A stretch of 64,000 nt of DNA from Blasia pusilla (taxonomy: Eukaryota; Marchantiophyta; Marchantiopsida; Blasiales). The notes beneath the pieces were generated by a model that was not told where the DNA came from, did not search any database, and saw nothing but the letters and a program-made list of their open reading frames with translations. The stretch spans positions 36,146,001-36,210,000 of the forward strand of contig CM114274.1 in the NCBI GenBank assembly GCA_050084515.1, given 5' to 3'. How positions within the stretch are numbered: position 1 is the stretch's first letter; the number at the start of each line of letters is the position of its first letter. The position numbers were made by a program, and so were the translations under genes. Positions 1 to 10,812 of this stretch are shown here, piece by piece.

Positions 1-346
1 GATTTCAGGGTTCACGTGGGTACCGGAGCGGGGCTTATTGTAAATCCTTTTATCATCTCATTTCATCTTCTGGATAATTTTGTGGTTACTTATTGGATTT
101 ATGCACCCTTGAATGTTAAGTATACCGAATTGTATATGTGAAAATTTCATTGATGCTAAGGGTACCCATATTCTTTGATGTGCACATGGTAGAGAATAAA
201 TGACCATATATGATGTCATTAGAAAGGTGGTAGCATCGGTGGTTTGTACTATTGGATACATAATTGGGCAAAAGTTGTTCCATGTTCTACCTTCAACCAC
301 ACAATCAACCTCTTCACGGAGAGTTGATTTTCTTATGTCTCGAGGT
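1..346. other. unassigned flank
   Basis: No gene, repeat or signal could be recognised here. The only open frame (minus strand, about 80 codons) shows no motif. Confidence 0.4.
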
Positions 347-976
347 TGTCACGTCTTTTAGGATATATCGGTGAGATCTAGTAGAGCATCTTCGCGAGTA
401 GTGGAGGAGAGGTGCAGGAGGTTGAGGATGACCTGTTGAGACCCCGGGAAACCTGAGAGAGCAGGTTTCCCCTTCGTTTGGATTCATTTGTAGTCATATT
501 GAGAAATTTTTTATTTTGGGTAAGTACCACTTTGAGTATATGGTCATTTTTTTATTTTGGGAAGTGGCTTTTGACCTCCTACATCAGGTCAAGAGCTGAG
601 GAGATGACTTGGGAACATAAGTTATCATGGAGAGAGCTTGGAAGAAAGGAGGAGTATACCTCAAAGAGAGAGAGAGCTTGAGAGCTCATTCTCTCTTTCT
701 TGAACCTCTTGGCACGAGGCGGCGGAATTATGGTGCCTTGCCTTGTGAGTGTAACCCAAGTTTCTCATTAGCGAAGTGGGTTTGATTTGATATTGAAAGA
801 GACATGTGAGAGTTATGGTGTTGTGAGAGAGATTTGGCCTTATTTTATTGGAGATATTTTGATGCTTCTCGCATCTATGTTTGGATGTCATCAATTAGCA
901 TGGGATCGTGCGTGTTTGTGTGTGTGTGTTTGGTGACAGTGATGTATGTTGCGTAGCGATGTGTATGGGCACGACA
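347..976 (+). repeat. LTR of a Ty3/gypsy-like family, plus orientation
   Basis: A 630-bp sequence begins TGTC and ends GACA, the inverted terminal tetranucleotides expected of an LTR. Its body aligns by eye over most of its length with the minus-strand copies at 1228-1826 and 10299-10812, including the stretch around the phrase CTCTTGGCACGAGGCGGC. The five bases on either side (GAGGT and ACGTG) do not match, so no target-site duplication supports a simple solo-LTR insertion. No primer-binding site was recognised after its 3' end. It contains a short TG-rich run near 908-930. It is the only plus-oriented copy of the family seen here. Confidence 0.7.
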
Positions 977-1107
977 ACGTGGATTCCCGACATTAGGTGA
1001 TGTGGTGGTTGTTGATCCAACATGTTTTGACTTGGTGTGTCGAATCGCACATACCAAAGGTTTGATGGCCAAAGCCGTAGCAAGAATCAAGGAGTTAAGT
1101 TATGTGT

Positions 1108-1227
1108 GAGACATGCGACGGATGGATTTATTCCTTTTGCACTAGAAGAATTCGGTCATATACATGTCTTTTGATATTTTCCTGAAAACATGTGCTCACC
1201 ACTCCCTCGAGAATCATCACCTTTTTC
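1108..1227 (-). repeat. dispersed repeat, also at 27615-27740
   Basis: About 110 bp next to the minus-strand LTR matches, with scattered substitutions, the stretch at 27615-27740. Shared words include ATGGATTTATT near the start and ATCATCACCTTTCTC-like sequence near the end. It either extends the LTR-bearing element outward or marks an independent repeat into which the LTR inserted. No coding potential is seen. Confidence 0.5.
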
Positions 1228-1826
1228 ATGCGCATACACATCGCTACACAACCTACATCGTTGTCAACAAACATACATACAAACACGCACAATCCCATGC
1301 TAATTCATGGCATCTAAACAACGAGACAAGAAGTACCAAAATATCTTCAATTAAATCACGATCCAATCTCTCTCAACACCATAGCTCTCAAATGTATGCA
1401 CTCTCACATGTATCTCTCAATGTCAAACCAAACCCACTCCTATTGAGAAGCTTGGGTTACACTCGCAAGATAAGGGACCATAGCTTTGCCGCCTCGTGCC
1501 AAGAGGTTTAACAAAGAGAGAATGAACTCTCAAACTCTCTCTCCTTGATAACCTATGGTCGTAGGTCATCTCCTTGACTCTTGACTTGGTGTAGCGGGTC
1601 AAGGGCCACTTCCCAAAGTGGAAAGTCAATTATTCCAAACATGGAAACTTACCCAAAATAGTAAGTTTCTATATATGGCTCCAAATGAGCCGAAACGAAG
1701 GGAAAACTTGCTCTCTCAGGTTTCTCGAGACCTCAGCAGATCATCCTAGACCTCTTGATCCTGTCCTCCTCTACTCGCGAAGGCATTCTACCAGATCTCT
1801 CCGATCTGTCCTAAAAATTCGTGACA
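1228..1826 (-). repeat. LTR, minus orientation, nearly complete
   Basis: Reading the minus strand from 1826 the sequence starts TGTCACGAATTTTTAGG and runs through the same body as the copy at 347-976. It ends near 1228 after GTGTATGCGCATG, a few bases short of the canonical GACA end. It abuts a second LTR end at 1829 with only two bases between them (see the junction finding). Confidence 0.7.
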
Positions 1827-1828
1827 AC

Positions 1829-1955
1829 TGTCGTGCGCATACACATCGCTACACAACAAATATCGTTGTCGGAAAACATACACACAAATAGGCACGATCC
1901 CATACTAAGTCATGGCATCCAAACAACAAGACAAGAAGTACCAAAATATCTCCGA
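1829..1955 (-). repeat. LTR 3'-end fragment abutting the LTR at 1826
   Basis: About 127 bp on the minus strand matches the last part of the LTR family (the ATTTTGGTACTTCTTGTC region through GCGCACGACA). It ends GACA at 1829. It lies between the PHD-finger 3' end of the gypsy element and the LTR at 1228-1826. The same order, PHD tail, spacer of under 200 bp, then this end, recurs in the second element copy near 11.57-11.88 kb. Confidence 0.6.
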
Positions 1956-2136
1956 TCGTCCTCCTAGCCAATGGTTAAGTCCCTCTAACTCCAAGTAACT
2001 ATCTATCCCTACCTACCATGACATACATCTCTCGGACGCTAAGAGCAAAACGGTTGGGTGCTCATATAGCCCCATCGTTAGTCGCCTTCTTGTCATCCAT
2101 GTTATAGCCACAAGTCTAAATCTAGAACTACCTACT

Positions 2137-2600
2137 CTATGTACATCTGGGACACATCCATTGTCCCTTAGGAATCCTAGTGAGAGGTGGCGTTAGACAT
2201 GTCATATGCCATCCTCTCGAACACCCATCACAGACTAGCATAGTGGTTGTACCACGGGCGGAACCACACAACATACACCGCAAGCCGGCAGGAACTATTG
2301 CTAAGCTCGGATGAACTGTACCATCAATGTTCAGAAGATGACTTGGCGCACAGTTACGCACATGGTCCTTCCAAACCATACCATCGCGTTCCTCCAATAG
2401 GAGAACACTGGATGACAAAACCTTACGCACTCTCAAGATGGTGCGTCTTGTAGTCACATCCAACGTTGTGGATGCCGTCTGCTGCAAGTAGACATAGTCT
2501 CCCTAATGAGACCTCTAGGTAGTAGGTCGATAACCACCTCCCGAATAGTCGCATACCTCAATGTATCACGATGTTGCGCAATGGATGCATCACTCTCCAA
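2137..2600 (-). pseudogene. Ty3/gypsy integrase C-terminal tail plus PHD finger
   Basis: This is the 3' end of the element's pol on the minus strand. The upstream part carries IAQHRDTLRYATIR and then, after a frameshift and in-frame stops, GDYVYLQQ, typical of the integrase C-terminal region. The open frame continues through TTRRTILRVRKVLSS and VWKDHVRNCAP into a PHD zinc finger. The finger's ligands read CMLCGS, CDGC, WHMTC and CPRC, matching the Cys4-His-Cys3 pattern, with the usual Trp before the last Cys pair. PHD fingers normally read histone H3 tails, so a role in choosing integration sites is an inference. The frame ends at 2137. The integrase catalytic core is absent here. Confidence 0.8.
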
Positions 2601-2639
2601 AATTCGTGCAAGGGAGTAGTACCCTCTTACCCTTGTATA

Positions 2640-3115
2640 CACTTTTGAAGCTTTCTCATTCTTGATTGAGTAGTAAAGTACTCATTTCTTCATTATGATG
2701 TGCGATGCATATGTCTGAGTATTCTCATTGGGTTTGCAGAGTGAAGAGTGAATCAGGAGAACCTTTTCATTAATAGAATAATCAACACGGAGTTGTAAGT
2801 AATCTGTTCGACACAGAGTAGCCTGCCTAGACGGATTGAGTTCCGAAAGTAGGAGAAGCCAGCTTCTTGTTGAGATCTCTGTGAGGTTCTTTGATGTTGA
2901 GTGAAGATCTACTTGAGCGTGATTCCAACTCCACTTGAGAAAATAGAGGAAAGAAATCTTGGTACTAAGAGAGATCCGAAGACATTGATAAGTCATTGAA
3001 TCTAAATTATATACACTTAATAACAACTATTGCAAGATAAACGACATCTTGACCTCTCTTTCCATATAATCATAATCCTCTTGGGGATCGAACTCACTAA
3101 ATTACTGTAAAACGA
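2640..3115. other. segment replacing RNase H and integrase core
   Basis: About 475 bp lies between the RT fragment and the integrase tail, where a complete element would have roughly 2 kb of RNase H and integrase. No gypsy motif is visible. The sequence composition differs from both sides. It could be a nested insertion at a deletion site, but its termini could not be identified. Confidence 0.45.
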
Positions 3116-3700
3116 TCAATTCTTATACTTCTTGTACATTACAATGCATGAACTCGACTCACATCTGTAGGACGTGGAATGCGTGAAATAGCCTCTACCT
3201 TTGTCTGCTGCGCACCAAGGCCCCCTGGGTACGATGTCATCAATATGACACCATGCAAAATCCACACCTGCCAAGATCCTATCTATGACCCTCTGAAACT
3301 CAGCAGGGGCGTTCTTTAACCCAAATGGTAAGAATCGCCAGTGGTGCAAACAATCCTTCCCATGAGGATCGATGCCCCAAAATGTTGTCTTCTGCCTATC
3401 CTCCAATCCGATAGGCAATTGATGGTATTTGGATCACAAATCCAATGAATTGAAGATTTTTGCATACCCAATCGTATCAAAGATCTCCTCAAGGGTGGGC
3501 ATGGCATACCTATTGGACTTCGTCTGCCGATTGATAGGTTGGTAATCTCCACACATCCGCCTATTCGTCCATTTGCCATGCACATCCTCTTGGCGGGCAT
3601 GACAGTGGGAGATGCATACTCTCCATGCGACATCTCCACTAGTCCTGCTCCAACCAAGTCCTAGCTCCTACTCTGAATCAGAGCCCTCTCCATGTCAATG
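3116..3700 (-). pseudogene. Ty3/gypsy reverse transcriptase, fragment
   Basis: On the minus strand the conserved RT order can be followed across two frames: AGLVEMS and SPTVMPAKR, a CVEI/MPC-like stretch, then IGLEDRQKTTFWGI, WRFLPFGLKNAPAEFQR and the active-site block CHIDDI. These are the usual Ty3/gypsy RT motifs, encoding the enzyme that copies element RNA into DNA. At least one frameshift near 3420 breaks the reading. The active-site tetrad reads HIDD where Tyr (or Phe) is normal, and the sequence degrades right after it. It lies downstream of the protease region and upstream of the integrase tail, in element order. It cannot encode a working enzyme as read. Confidence 0.88.
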
Positions 3701-5483
3701 TACCTGTAGGATCGTCTGAAGATCAGCGTGTCACTCAACAACTCAATGCGGATCCCTGGTTGCAAAACATCACTTATAACTCCTTAGGAACTGGTGTATC
3801 CGGCGCCTCTCTCCCCTTGTCAACTTAGGACCCATATCTGGCTCCCAAGTCTCCATCATGACTACGGTAGGACTCTCCGGCGCTTGCTATGGTGCAACCC
3901 TGTCTCAAACAACAGAACTCTCATCTCCACGTGCAGTATCCGGAACCACGCTCGATGATGTGGCTACCATCTCCTGGCGTACTTGGAAAACATCCCAAGA
4001 AGTCCAAGGATGTCTCTCCCGATCACCCCTGGTGTGTCAATCACCTCGGGTCTCGCTCCTAGCCACTACTTCAACCATCTCGGTAGGCATGGGGCTCACC
4101 AGCGCAACAATTGTGATCTTTCGCATCCGCAAATGACGTTGCTTAGGTACACTTAAGCTGAAAATCCATGTCAAGCAGTTCAGGTCCATCGCCGGACCCA
4201 AGACATGACGTCGTGATGCCTCTGATAGGGACGGTACTTCCGTCACTCTTGTCGGGAATCCTATTGCTCGCTCTTGCTCATCGGCGTTGGGCTCCACCAA
4301 CCTCTGTACCTGGTCATCTCAAACCAAGCCAGGTCCGGCCTTCTTGAATACATAGGAAGCGGGTAACCTCACCAATGTGGGAAAGGGTGCTCACGGCGTG
4401 CTAATCCTATTGACCATAGTCAATGGGTGTCGATCATCGTGCCTCAGTGCCTGTGATCGAAGACCTGGATCCATAATAGAATCCACCAACAAATAGGAGG
4501 GGCGATCCACCCTGGAATACGCCCTCCGTAAAATCTCATGTGGGACCAAGTTGGTCCACCAAAGACGCGGGCGGTATGCTCTAGAACCTACACTCGCCGC
4601 ATCCAAAAACATTGTCATCTCGATCCATGTGCGCACGTGATGCGCACTCGTCACCACGCGGGACCTCGAATCATCCAAAATCGGCACATTCTCCAGAATG
4701 TATGCTGGAGAACCAGACTAATGCTCCTGCAAGTGTCGCAAAATCCGCATCATCTCCCAAAATAACCTGGACCAAGTTTCACCTACCCCGCTACCTCGTC
4801 CAACACTCGATTGGCCCTAACATAGCCAACCAACAATGACCAAATCTATGGCCCCTACCCGCTCCAAGTCTTGCGCCCCTAGCAATGAAATATCCCGCGG
4901 TAGGGAACTCTGGTATCCCTAGATAGCGGACGTAGACAACAAGTCGAGAAAATGGAGGAGTAATTGGGCCACATGGTGAAGTGAAGCGCGCCTCGCAACA
5001 TCATCAATCTTCACATGTAGGTATTGCTGCACGTGTACTCTTGCCTGCAAAACAGCAGCTAGCCCAGTGTTGATCTCTCCAAAGAGATCCAACACCCAAA
5101 TATCCTCCTCTAGGATGCACCATACAATGGGTGTGGTATCCAAGGGTGTCATCATAGCACGCTCAGCTACCTCGGGTTCCTCTGACCCGTCACGCTCTGG
5201 TGCAAACGTCTCAATCCATGCGGTCTATACATGCTTAGTGGCAAAGCGTCGAAGCTCCTCAATCGAGCCCCAAAGCGGCACCTCTCCTCCACGCACTGAT
5301 GCGGCTACCATGACACTCCTATCCATAGAAATGTCAGGAGCGGGAGTATCCTCTACATGGACATTTCCCTCAATCAAATCATTAGGCCAAGTGATGGCGC
5401 TACTAAGGTCGCCATCTCTCTTGGCCGGCGCTCGATCATTGCACTTGTCAATCAAACGGGTAATGTGCTAAGGCGCCCATCAC
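3701..5483 (-). pseudogene. pol spacer between protease and RT, decayed
   Basis: This 1.8-kb stretch links protease and RT of the minus-strand gypsy element. Several minus-strand frames of 75-98 codons overlap without a recognisable domain. Its identity as element sequence is supported by by-eye similarity of blocks at 4500-4700 and 5090-5160 with 14345-14560 and 15190-15270 in the second copy (for example ATGGGTGTGGTATCCAAGGG against ATAGGTGTGTTATCCAAGGG). No independent gene is proposed here. Confidence 0.55.
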
Positions 5484-5852
5484 TTAATTCCATCCTTGTT
5501 TGTAGGACGCTGACTCCTCCCTATAATCCAAGGAAAACCCCATCGGATACAACACTGCTCCATCAACCAGGACGTTGTAGGACTCTGCATCGGTCACTAT
5601 CGCCTTGGCTCGCACCACGGACTCATGTGTATGGTGTCTTGGGTGAATCCTCACCAGGATCTCCTGTCGGGTCATACACCATGTGGTACTCGCTCCACCC
5701 AAGGATGTCTGTATCCGGAATGGACAACGCTCCACATCGGCTCTCGTCAAGCCCAATCCTCTAAATGCCGCTTTCCCCAACATGAGGGGTTGCGCTCCTG
5801 AATCCAACAAGACGCGCTGCGGACTAAAATCTCTACCTCCTGGACTCACCAA
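5484..5852 (-). pseudogene. retropepsin-like aspartic protease of gypsy element
   Basis: A 122-codon minus-strand frame carries VLLDSGAQPLMLGK, whose DSGA is the catalytic aspartate motif of retroviral-type aspartic proteases. Further on it has YNVLVDGAVLYPMGF, the position of the flap-distal I-L-G motif region. Such proteases process the Gag-Pol polyprotein. The frame is open but isolated from gag and RT by stops, so it is a remnant within the decayed element. The matching region of the second copy lies near 15640-15900. Confidence 0.75.
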
Positions 5853-5871
5853 CTAGAAGACCTCTCCTTAG

Positions 5872-6330
5872 TTATCCAAAAAAAAACACACCAGGAGAAG
5901 CCATGACACGCTCTATCGCGGGTCTAACGGGCATCTCCGCCATCCTTGCAGCCGCAACCTGCCATGAATCTGACGTGGACGGCCCGATCATAAGCTCCAA
6001 GGGCAGGTCCATCACCTCCTCTGCAATCACCTCTGAAAAAGATGTAGAAACTCCAACTCCACGCTCACAGAGCGTAGTCGCCAATCGGAAAACCTCGGCG
6101 GGTGTACCTCCCAACGTCATAACATCGAAAGCAGAAAATAAAGGAGCGCGGTACACAACAATGGCCACCCCCAACAACATGCTTGACACATGCTCCTCCT
6201 GAGCATCAGAAATAGGAGTTGTCGCACTCGCTTCTCCCATCGCCCTCCGTGCCTGCACACCAACAATATCACCAACTCTCAGAGAACTCTGATCAGGACC
6301 CATCAATGGGGTCCTCACCGCCTTGGACAA
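5872..6330 (-). pseudogene. gag-protease linker of gypsy element
   Basis: A 152-codon minus-strand frame sits between the nucleocapsid end of gag and the protease. It contains a hydrophobic stretch (VAIVVYRAPLFSAFDVMTL) and no recognised domain. A similar block (AACCTCTCTGCAGGAGTCTCC-like sequence near 16170) in the second copy supports its belonging to the element. No function is assigned. Confidence 0.5.
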
Positions 6331-6518
6331 CGTGAAGGATTGAGGAAGCCTAGTATGTTTCTTGGCTCCCCCTCACCGTGGATCCAACTCTGCGGATGCT
6401 CCATGCATAAAAACTCCGGAGGCCTCCATGTGGGCAACCCGGCACATCCAACCAAGATCCTCCATATCTTTGGCGGCTCCATAAGACATCGATGCCACGG
6501 ATCCGGCATCGGGTAACC

Positions 6519-7772
6519 TTAATGCCATAGCGGAAATCTACTCCTGTAACTGCTGTATCTAAGCAGCCATCCCACCCTCACGCCCAACGTTTCCCTCGAC
6601 GCGTCTAGGTGGTGGGACTCTACCTCCTCCACGGGCAACTCCACCACCCCTTCGGGCAAATCCAACTCCTCGTCCCCCAACGGGACCACCTGGTGCATGA
6701 CCTCTAGTCCCACCCGAACCGACAACTCGCTGAGGTGTCCTCTCTGACCCTTGGTCCGGACGTAACTCAAGGTGCAAGCTGAAACACCTGGCCCGTGTGT
6801 GATCGTACCTCTCACAATAGTCACACTGATAACCTCTTGGTGCAACACCATCTCCTCCTCCATGCTGAGGCACGCGACCATCACCCTGACGAGTGCAATC
6901 ACTCTGATGATGGGCTCCACCACATGACCAACAAGTAATCGGAGGCGGCTGCTGCTGAGCCGCAAATGAAGGCGCAGGTCTCTTTGGCACGGCCTCCTGG
7001 TATCCTCCCTGAGCTCGTGGTGCCACAGACCTATCTCGGAATCCACGTTGTTGCACTGGTGGTGCAGGCACTCGTGATTGCTCTCGCCCAGAACCCATAG
7101 TGGGTACGGTCTCCTCCGCCATGTTGCGTTCAATATTCTCGGTGGTCCTAAAAAAATCTCTCAACCTAGGGGAGGTGTTCATAAGAAGCATCCCCTCCCA
7201 CACACGTGTCCGTGGGGTCCGATCGAGCATCGCGTACCATGATTGGATAGCCTGAGCATCTGTCACCCCCTGTGTGACGTTAATCAATCCGGGCAAGCGG
7301 GTGTAGGCCTCACTCAAACTCTCATCCGGGCGCCTCTGGAAGTCGTGGATGCTCCATAACTTCTCCGTCCGTACCCCTTGGTAGCTCGCCCTCAACTCAG
7401 CAAAGAACTCAACCACGCGGTTGAACTTGGGACAAACTCGACTGGACGATGCAACTGCTCTAGTGCGAGTCACCCCTCCTACAATATCACTGGTGGAGGA
7501 AACCTCTCCTGACTTCTCCTCCTCATCTGGAAACTGCTCAGTCCATGACACATAGTGTGGGTTATAGTAGAGTCTCTGAGCATCAATCTCATGGGCATAT
7601 CTCTGTGAGAACTCATGATAATCGTCCATGGGTGCCCCCTCTAAATGCTGGAATATTCCGTTCCATGTTGTAAACGGGTTGAACTCTCTGGAAATCCTAG
7701 CCCGCTGTGAGTCACACCAACTCCTAAACTCCGCAATAAAGTTGTGTAACTCTATAGTGCCTATAGCACCCT
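6519..7772 (-). pseudogene. Ty3/gypsy gag with two zinc knuckles
   Basis: The minus-strand frame runs from about 7772 (an in-frame TAG precedes it) through the start codon at 7629. It encodes a capsid-like region with HNFIAEFRSWCDSQRARI, YHEFSQRYAHEIDAQRLYY and CPKFNRVVEFFAELRASYQG. Two CCHC-type zinc knuckles follow, CWSCGGAHHQSDC and CDYCERYDHTRARC, then a Gly/Arg-rich tail. Gag packages the element RNA into particles and the knuckles bind RNA. The 356-codon open part is the longest intact piece of the element. Upstream codons in frame suggest the true N-terminus is lost behind the TAG near 7775. Stops separate it from the protease. Confidence 0.88.
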
Positions 7773-7779
7773 AAAACCT

Positions 7780-10298
7780 ACGGCGAAAGAACGTCGTGAT
7801 GACCCTTGTGCCCCTCTCACACAATCACTCTCAATCTCACGAGTAATCACTCAATCACTCAATCCAACATGCGGCACTCAATCTACACTCTCTCATTGAG
7901 ACTTGGTCGTGCGGCAACAAACGGCGTGTTGCGGCAAATCATCTACTATCCTATTATCTCATCGACATACCCACAACTCTAGACATCCCACACAAGTCTA
8001 TGTCCCCTAAACCCATACATCAAGGATGCTCTCAATATTTGCATGAAACCCAATATCCCAAAATAACTGCCCAATATCCGAAAATCCCTAACACGTGCAG
8101 GGCAAAAGACCAGAATGGGTAACTTGACAACAAGTGTCGATGTCGCTCCTCAGCAACTGCAAATCTTGACCCCAACTCGATCGTACAGACAAACTCCTCC
8201 AATCATCAAGTCCTACTCCTCTAGTACTAACGATGCTCACATCTCTTCGATGTGCGGTGCGGGTCTAGCGGTACGATGCGGCATTGGCGGCAAGGAACGG
8301 CTACAAACGGCCCAGCACTCGGGAATGGAATGCGGCACTCACTGGCATATCCTCCTCAACAGCTAATACACAAATGCAATCTGCTCCACAGGGATGGTGT
8401 GGTTCGGCGATCGCGACGGTGCGGTACGGCCACAAGCAGCACGGCGCGGCAAATGGTGGCGCGTTGTGATTACGGGTGTCACGGTACGGTACTCGATCGT
8501 CGTTGAGCGGCTACCAATCACAACATAGCAAAGCATAAAGAAAACTCGGACCCCCCAAGTCCAAAAAGTGCACCTGCTACGACGACGGCATCCAGAACGA
8601 AGTATGTGGTAAAGATGCAAGTCACGTAAATCACCACATCAACGGCAAGGAACAACAACTGACGGAGACAAATGGACGGACGGCGCAGGGCGGAATGGCG
8701 AAACATGCCGGAAGTGGCGGACGTTGCGTCAATCCAACTCGGCTGGCGATCGCGTCCAACTGCCCACGTCCAAGAGCCGGAAGCTGGCAAAACACGGCCG
8801 CAAGGCGTGGCAGAGCGCAGCACCCAGCAAGACTGCCGGCCGTAGGGCGTCAGCGGATATCGCGCTGAAGTGGTCGACATTGGCCGTAGTAGACGCGATG
8901 GTCGTCGTAGGGATGGTACAAGCTCGGAGGCGCCAGGTCCGCTGTCGCCAAAAAACACCGGTAAACCTAGCAGCCCGTCCAGGCTGTGTTGTCCAATGGC
9001 GCGGCGTCAGGTCGCGGCAGTGCAGCGTCTGAGCAGGCAAGGCTGGAGGAGGCGCGGTAACAGGGTCGCACGGTGAAGGTCGGCCGCAAAGTCCGGCCCA
9101 CAAGCCGGCAGCCACGAGTCGGCGGCCCGCAGATGAAGGTAGACGCGGCGACTGCAGTCGCGGCGGCACAGGCAGGGACGCCGAGCGTTTAGTGAGAGCG
9201 CGTGCGTGCTGGACCGCGTGGAAGGACCGCAGCTTCCCCCAAGCAGCAGTCGCGGCCAGGCAAGAGTAGTAGCTCCGCTACCAGTAGAGACGGGTCGGGT
9301 GCTTAAGCAGAGCCCCGGACATGCGGCATAGGGTTTCGCGCCGGCTACGGCGTGGCCAGACTGGGTCCGGGCCGGAATCAGCTACGGCACTAGACGGATA
9401 GGCGACTAGGACCGGCGACCAAGGTCAGGCCGACTACAAAGGAAGGCGGTTGGACGGACGGCCAGACGGCCAGACGGACGTCGTGCCCCCTTCCCCAAAA
9501 AAAATCTATTTTTTACTCAAATAACCCCCGGGAAACCTGGGTCAAGCCTATTTCTGTCTAACTTGACTACCCACCCCCCTTTTGAGAGATTGCAATTTTA
9601 GGGCTTCTCACAATTCTCTCCTAAAATTTAGGGTCAACATCCCCACAAAAATAAAGTTCTTACTTCAACTGAAATTTTCCTTTGTCCTATCCCCTAGGAT
9701 GAAACATGATTTTAATTTTTCTACCGATCAACACGGATTTTTACCCAAGGATTTTGGAGATTTCACTCACACCTTGGAACGATGGTTGTGGCAGCCCAAC
9801 AAAAATGATCATAACTCCGTGCTCCAATTTCCAAATTGTGCACTGTTTCTTCAGCAGCGTACACTACTTTCCAATCTACGACCTCATAAAATTGGCTTCT
9901 CCATTTGATTTTCCACCAAAAACTGACGGGGACTGTCGTGCAGCCCAACGTCTCTTTCTCCTATGTTAAATTTGGCAGCACTTCCGCACTGATTTCTCCC
10001 AAAAAAAATTATAAACCTATCACAAAACAAACCAGCAAGCTACACGGTGCTCCCGAGAGTACTAGCATGGAGCAATCCGCACCCATACTAAATTCGTATC
10101 AAAAATTGGGTAGCGCTTCCGCGTGCCACTCTCCCGTTCGAGAATCAACAAAACAAAACAGCAAACTCGCACGGCTCTTGCTCTGGTGAGCACTCCCATG
10201 AGTCATGAATCAGGGAACATGGTCCCCAACCTGCACCAAACATCGAGCAACCAGCGAGATCCCCCATGAAGCTCTCTCACTCACTCCTTCTCTCTTTG
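7780..10298. other. gypsy leader region or unrelated insertion, GC-rich core
   Basis: Between gag and the LTR at 10299-10812 are 2.5 kb without a recognisable gene. The section from about 8230 to 9490 is markedly richer in G and C than its surroundings and uses short recurring words built on CGGC and GACGG (for example CGGACGGCCAGACGGCCAG near 9456). Overlapping ORFs of 60-146 codons on both strands are expected by chance in such sequence. From 9500 on the composition returns to background. It could be the long 5' leader of the minus-strand element. Confidence 0.4.
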
Positions 10299-10812
10299 TA
10301 AATCACGATCCAATCTCTTTCAACACCATAGCTCTCAAATGTGTGCACTCTCACATGTCTCTCTCAATGTCAAACCAAACACACTCTCCTAATGAGAGGC
10401 TTGGATTACACTTGCAAGGCAAGGGACCATAGCTCCGCCGCCTCGTGCCAAGAGGTTCAACAAAGAGAGAATGAGCTTTCCAACTCTCTCTCCTTGAGGT
10501 ATACCCCCTTCCCTCTCCCAAACTCTCTCCTCGGTAACCTATGCTTGCAGGTCATCTCCTTGGCTCTTGACCTACTGTAGCGGGTCAAGGGCCACTTCCC
10601 AAAGTGGAAATTCAACTCTACCAAACATAGAAGCTTACCCAAAATAGTAAGTTTCTCTATATGACTCAATATGAGCCGAAACGAAGGGGAAACCTGCTCT
10701 CTCAGATTTCCCGAGACCTCAGCAAGTCATCCTCGACCTCTTGAGCCTATCCTCCTCTACTCGCGAAGGCATTCTACTAGATATCTCTGATCTATCCTAA
10801 AAATTCGTGACA
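10299..10812 (-). repeat. LTR, minus orientation, lacking its 3' end
   Basis: From 10812 the minus strand begins TGTCACGAATTTTTAGG and follows the LTR body of the other two copies (CTCTTGGCACGAGGCGGC, CACTTTGGGAAGTGGCCC). The similarity stops at about 10299, so the last 110-130 bp with the GACA end are missing. Its place upstream of gag on the minus strand would make it the 5' LTR of the element at 2.1-7.8 kb, if the intervening 2.5 kb belong to the leader. Confidence 0.7.

Noticed and set aside
3858-4136. Plus-strand frame of 92 codons
   Set aside because: Antisense to the decayed gypsy pol spacer, no motif.
8518-9169. Two minus-strand and one plus-strand frames of 102-146 codons
   Set aside because: Overlapping frames on both strands in GC-rich repetitive sequence, no domain, no splice structure.
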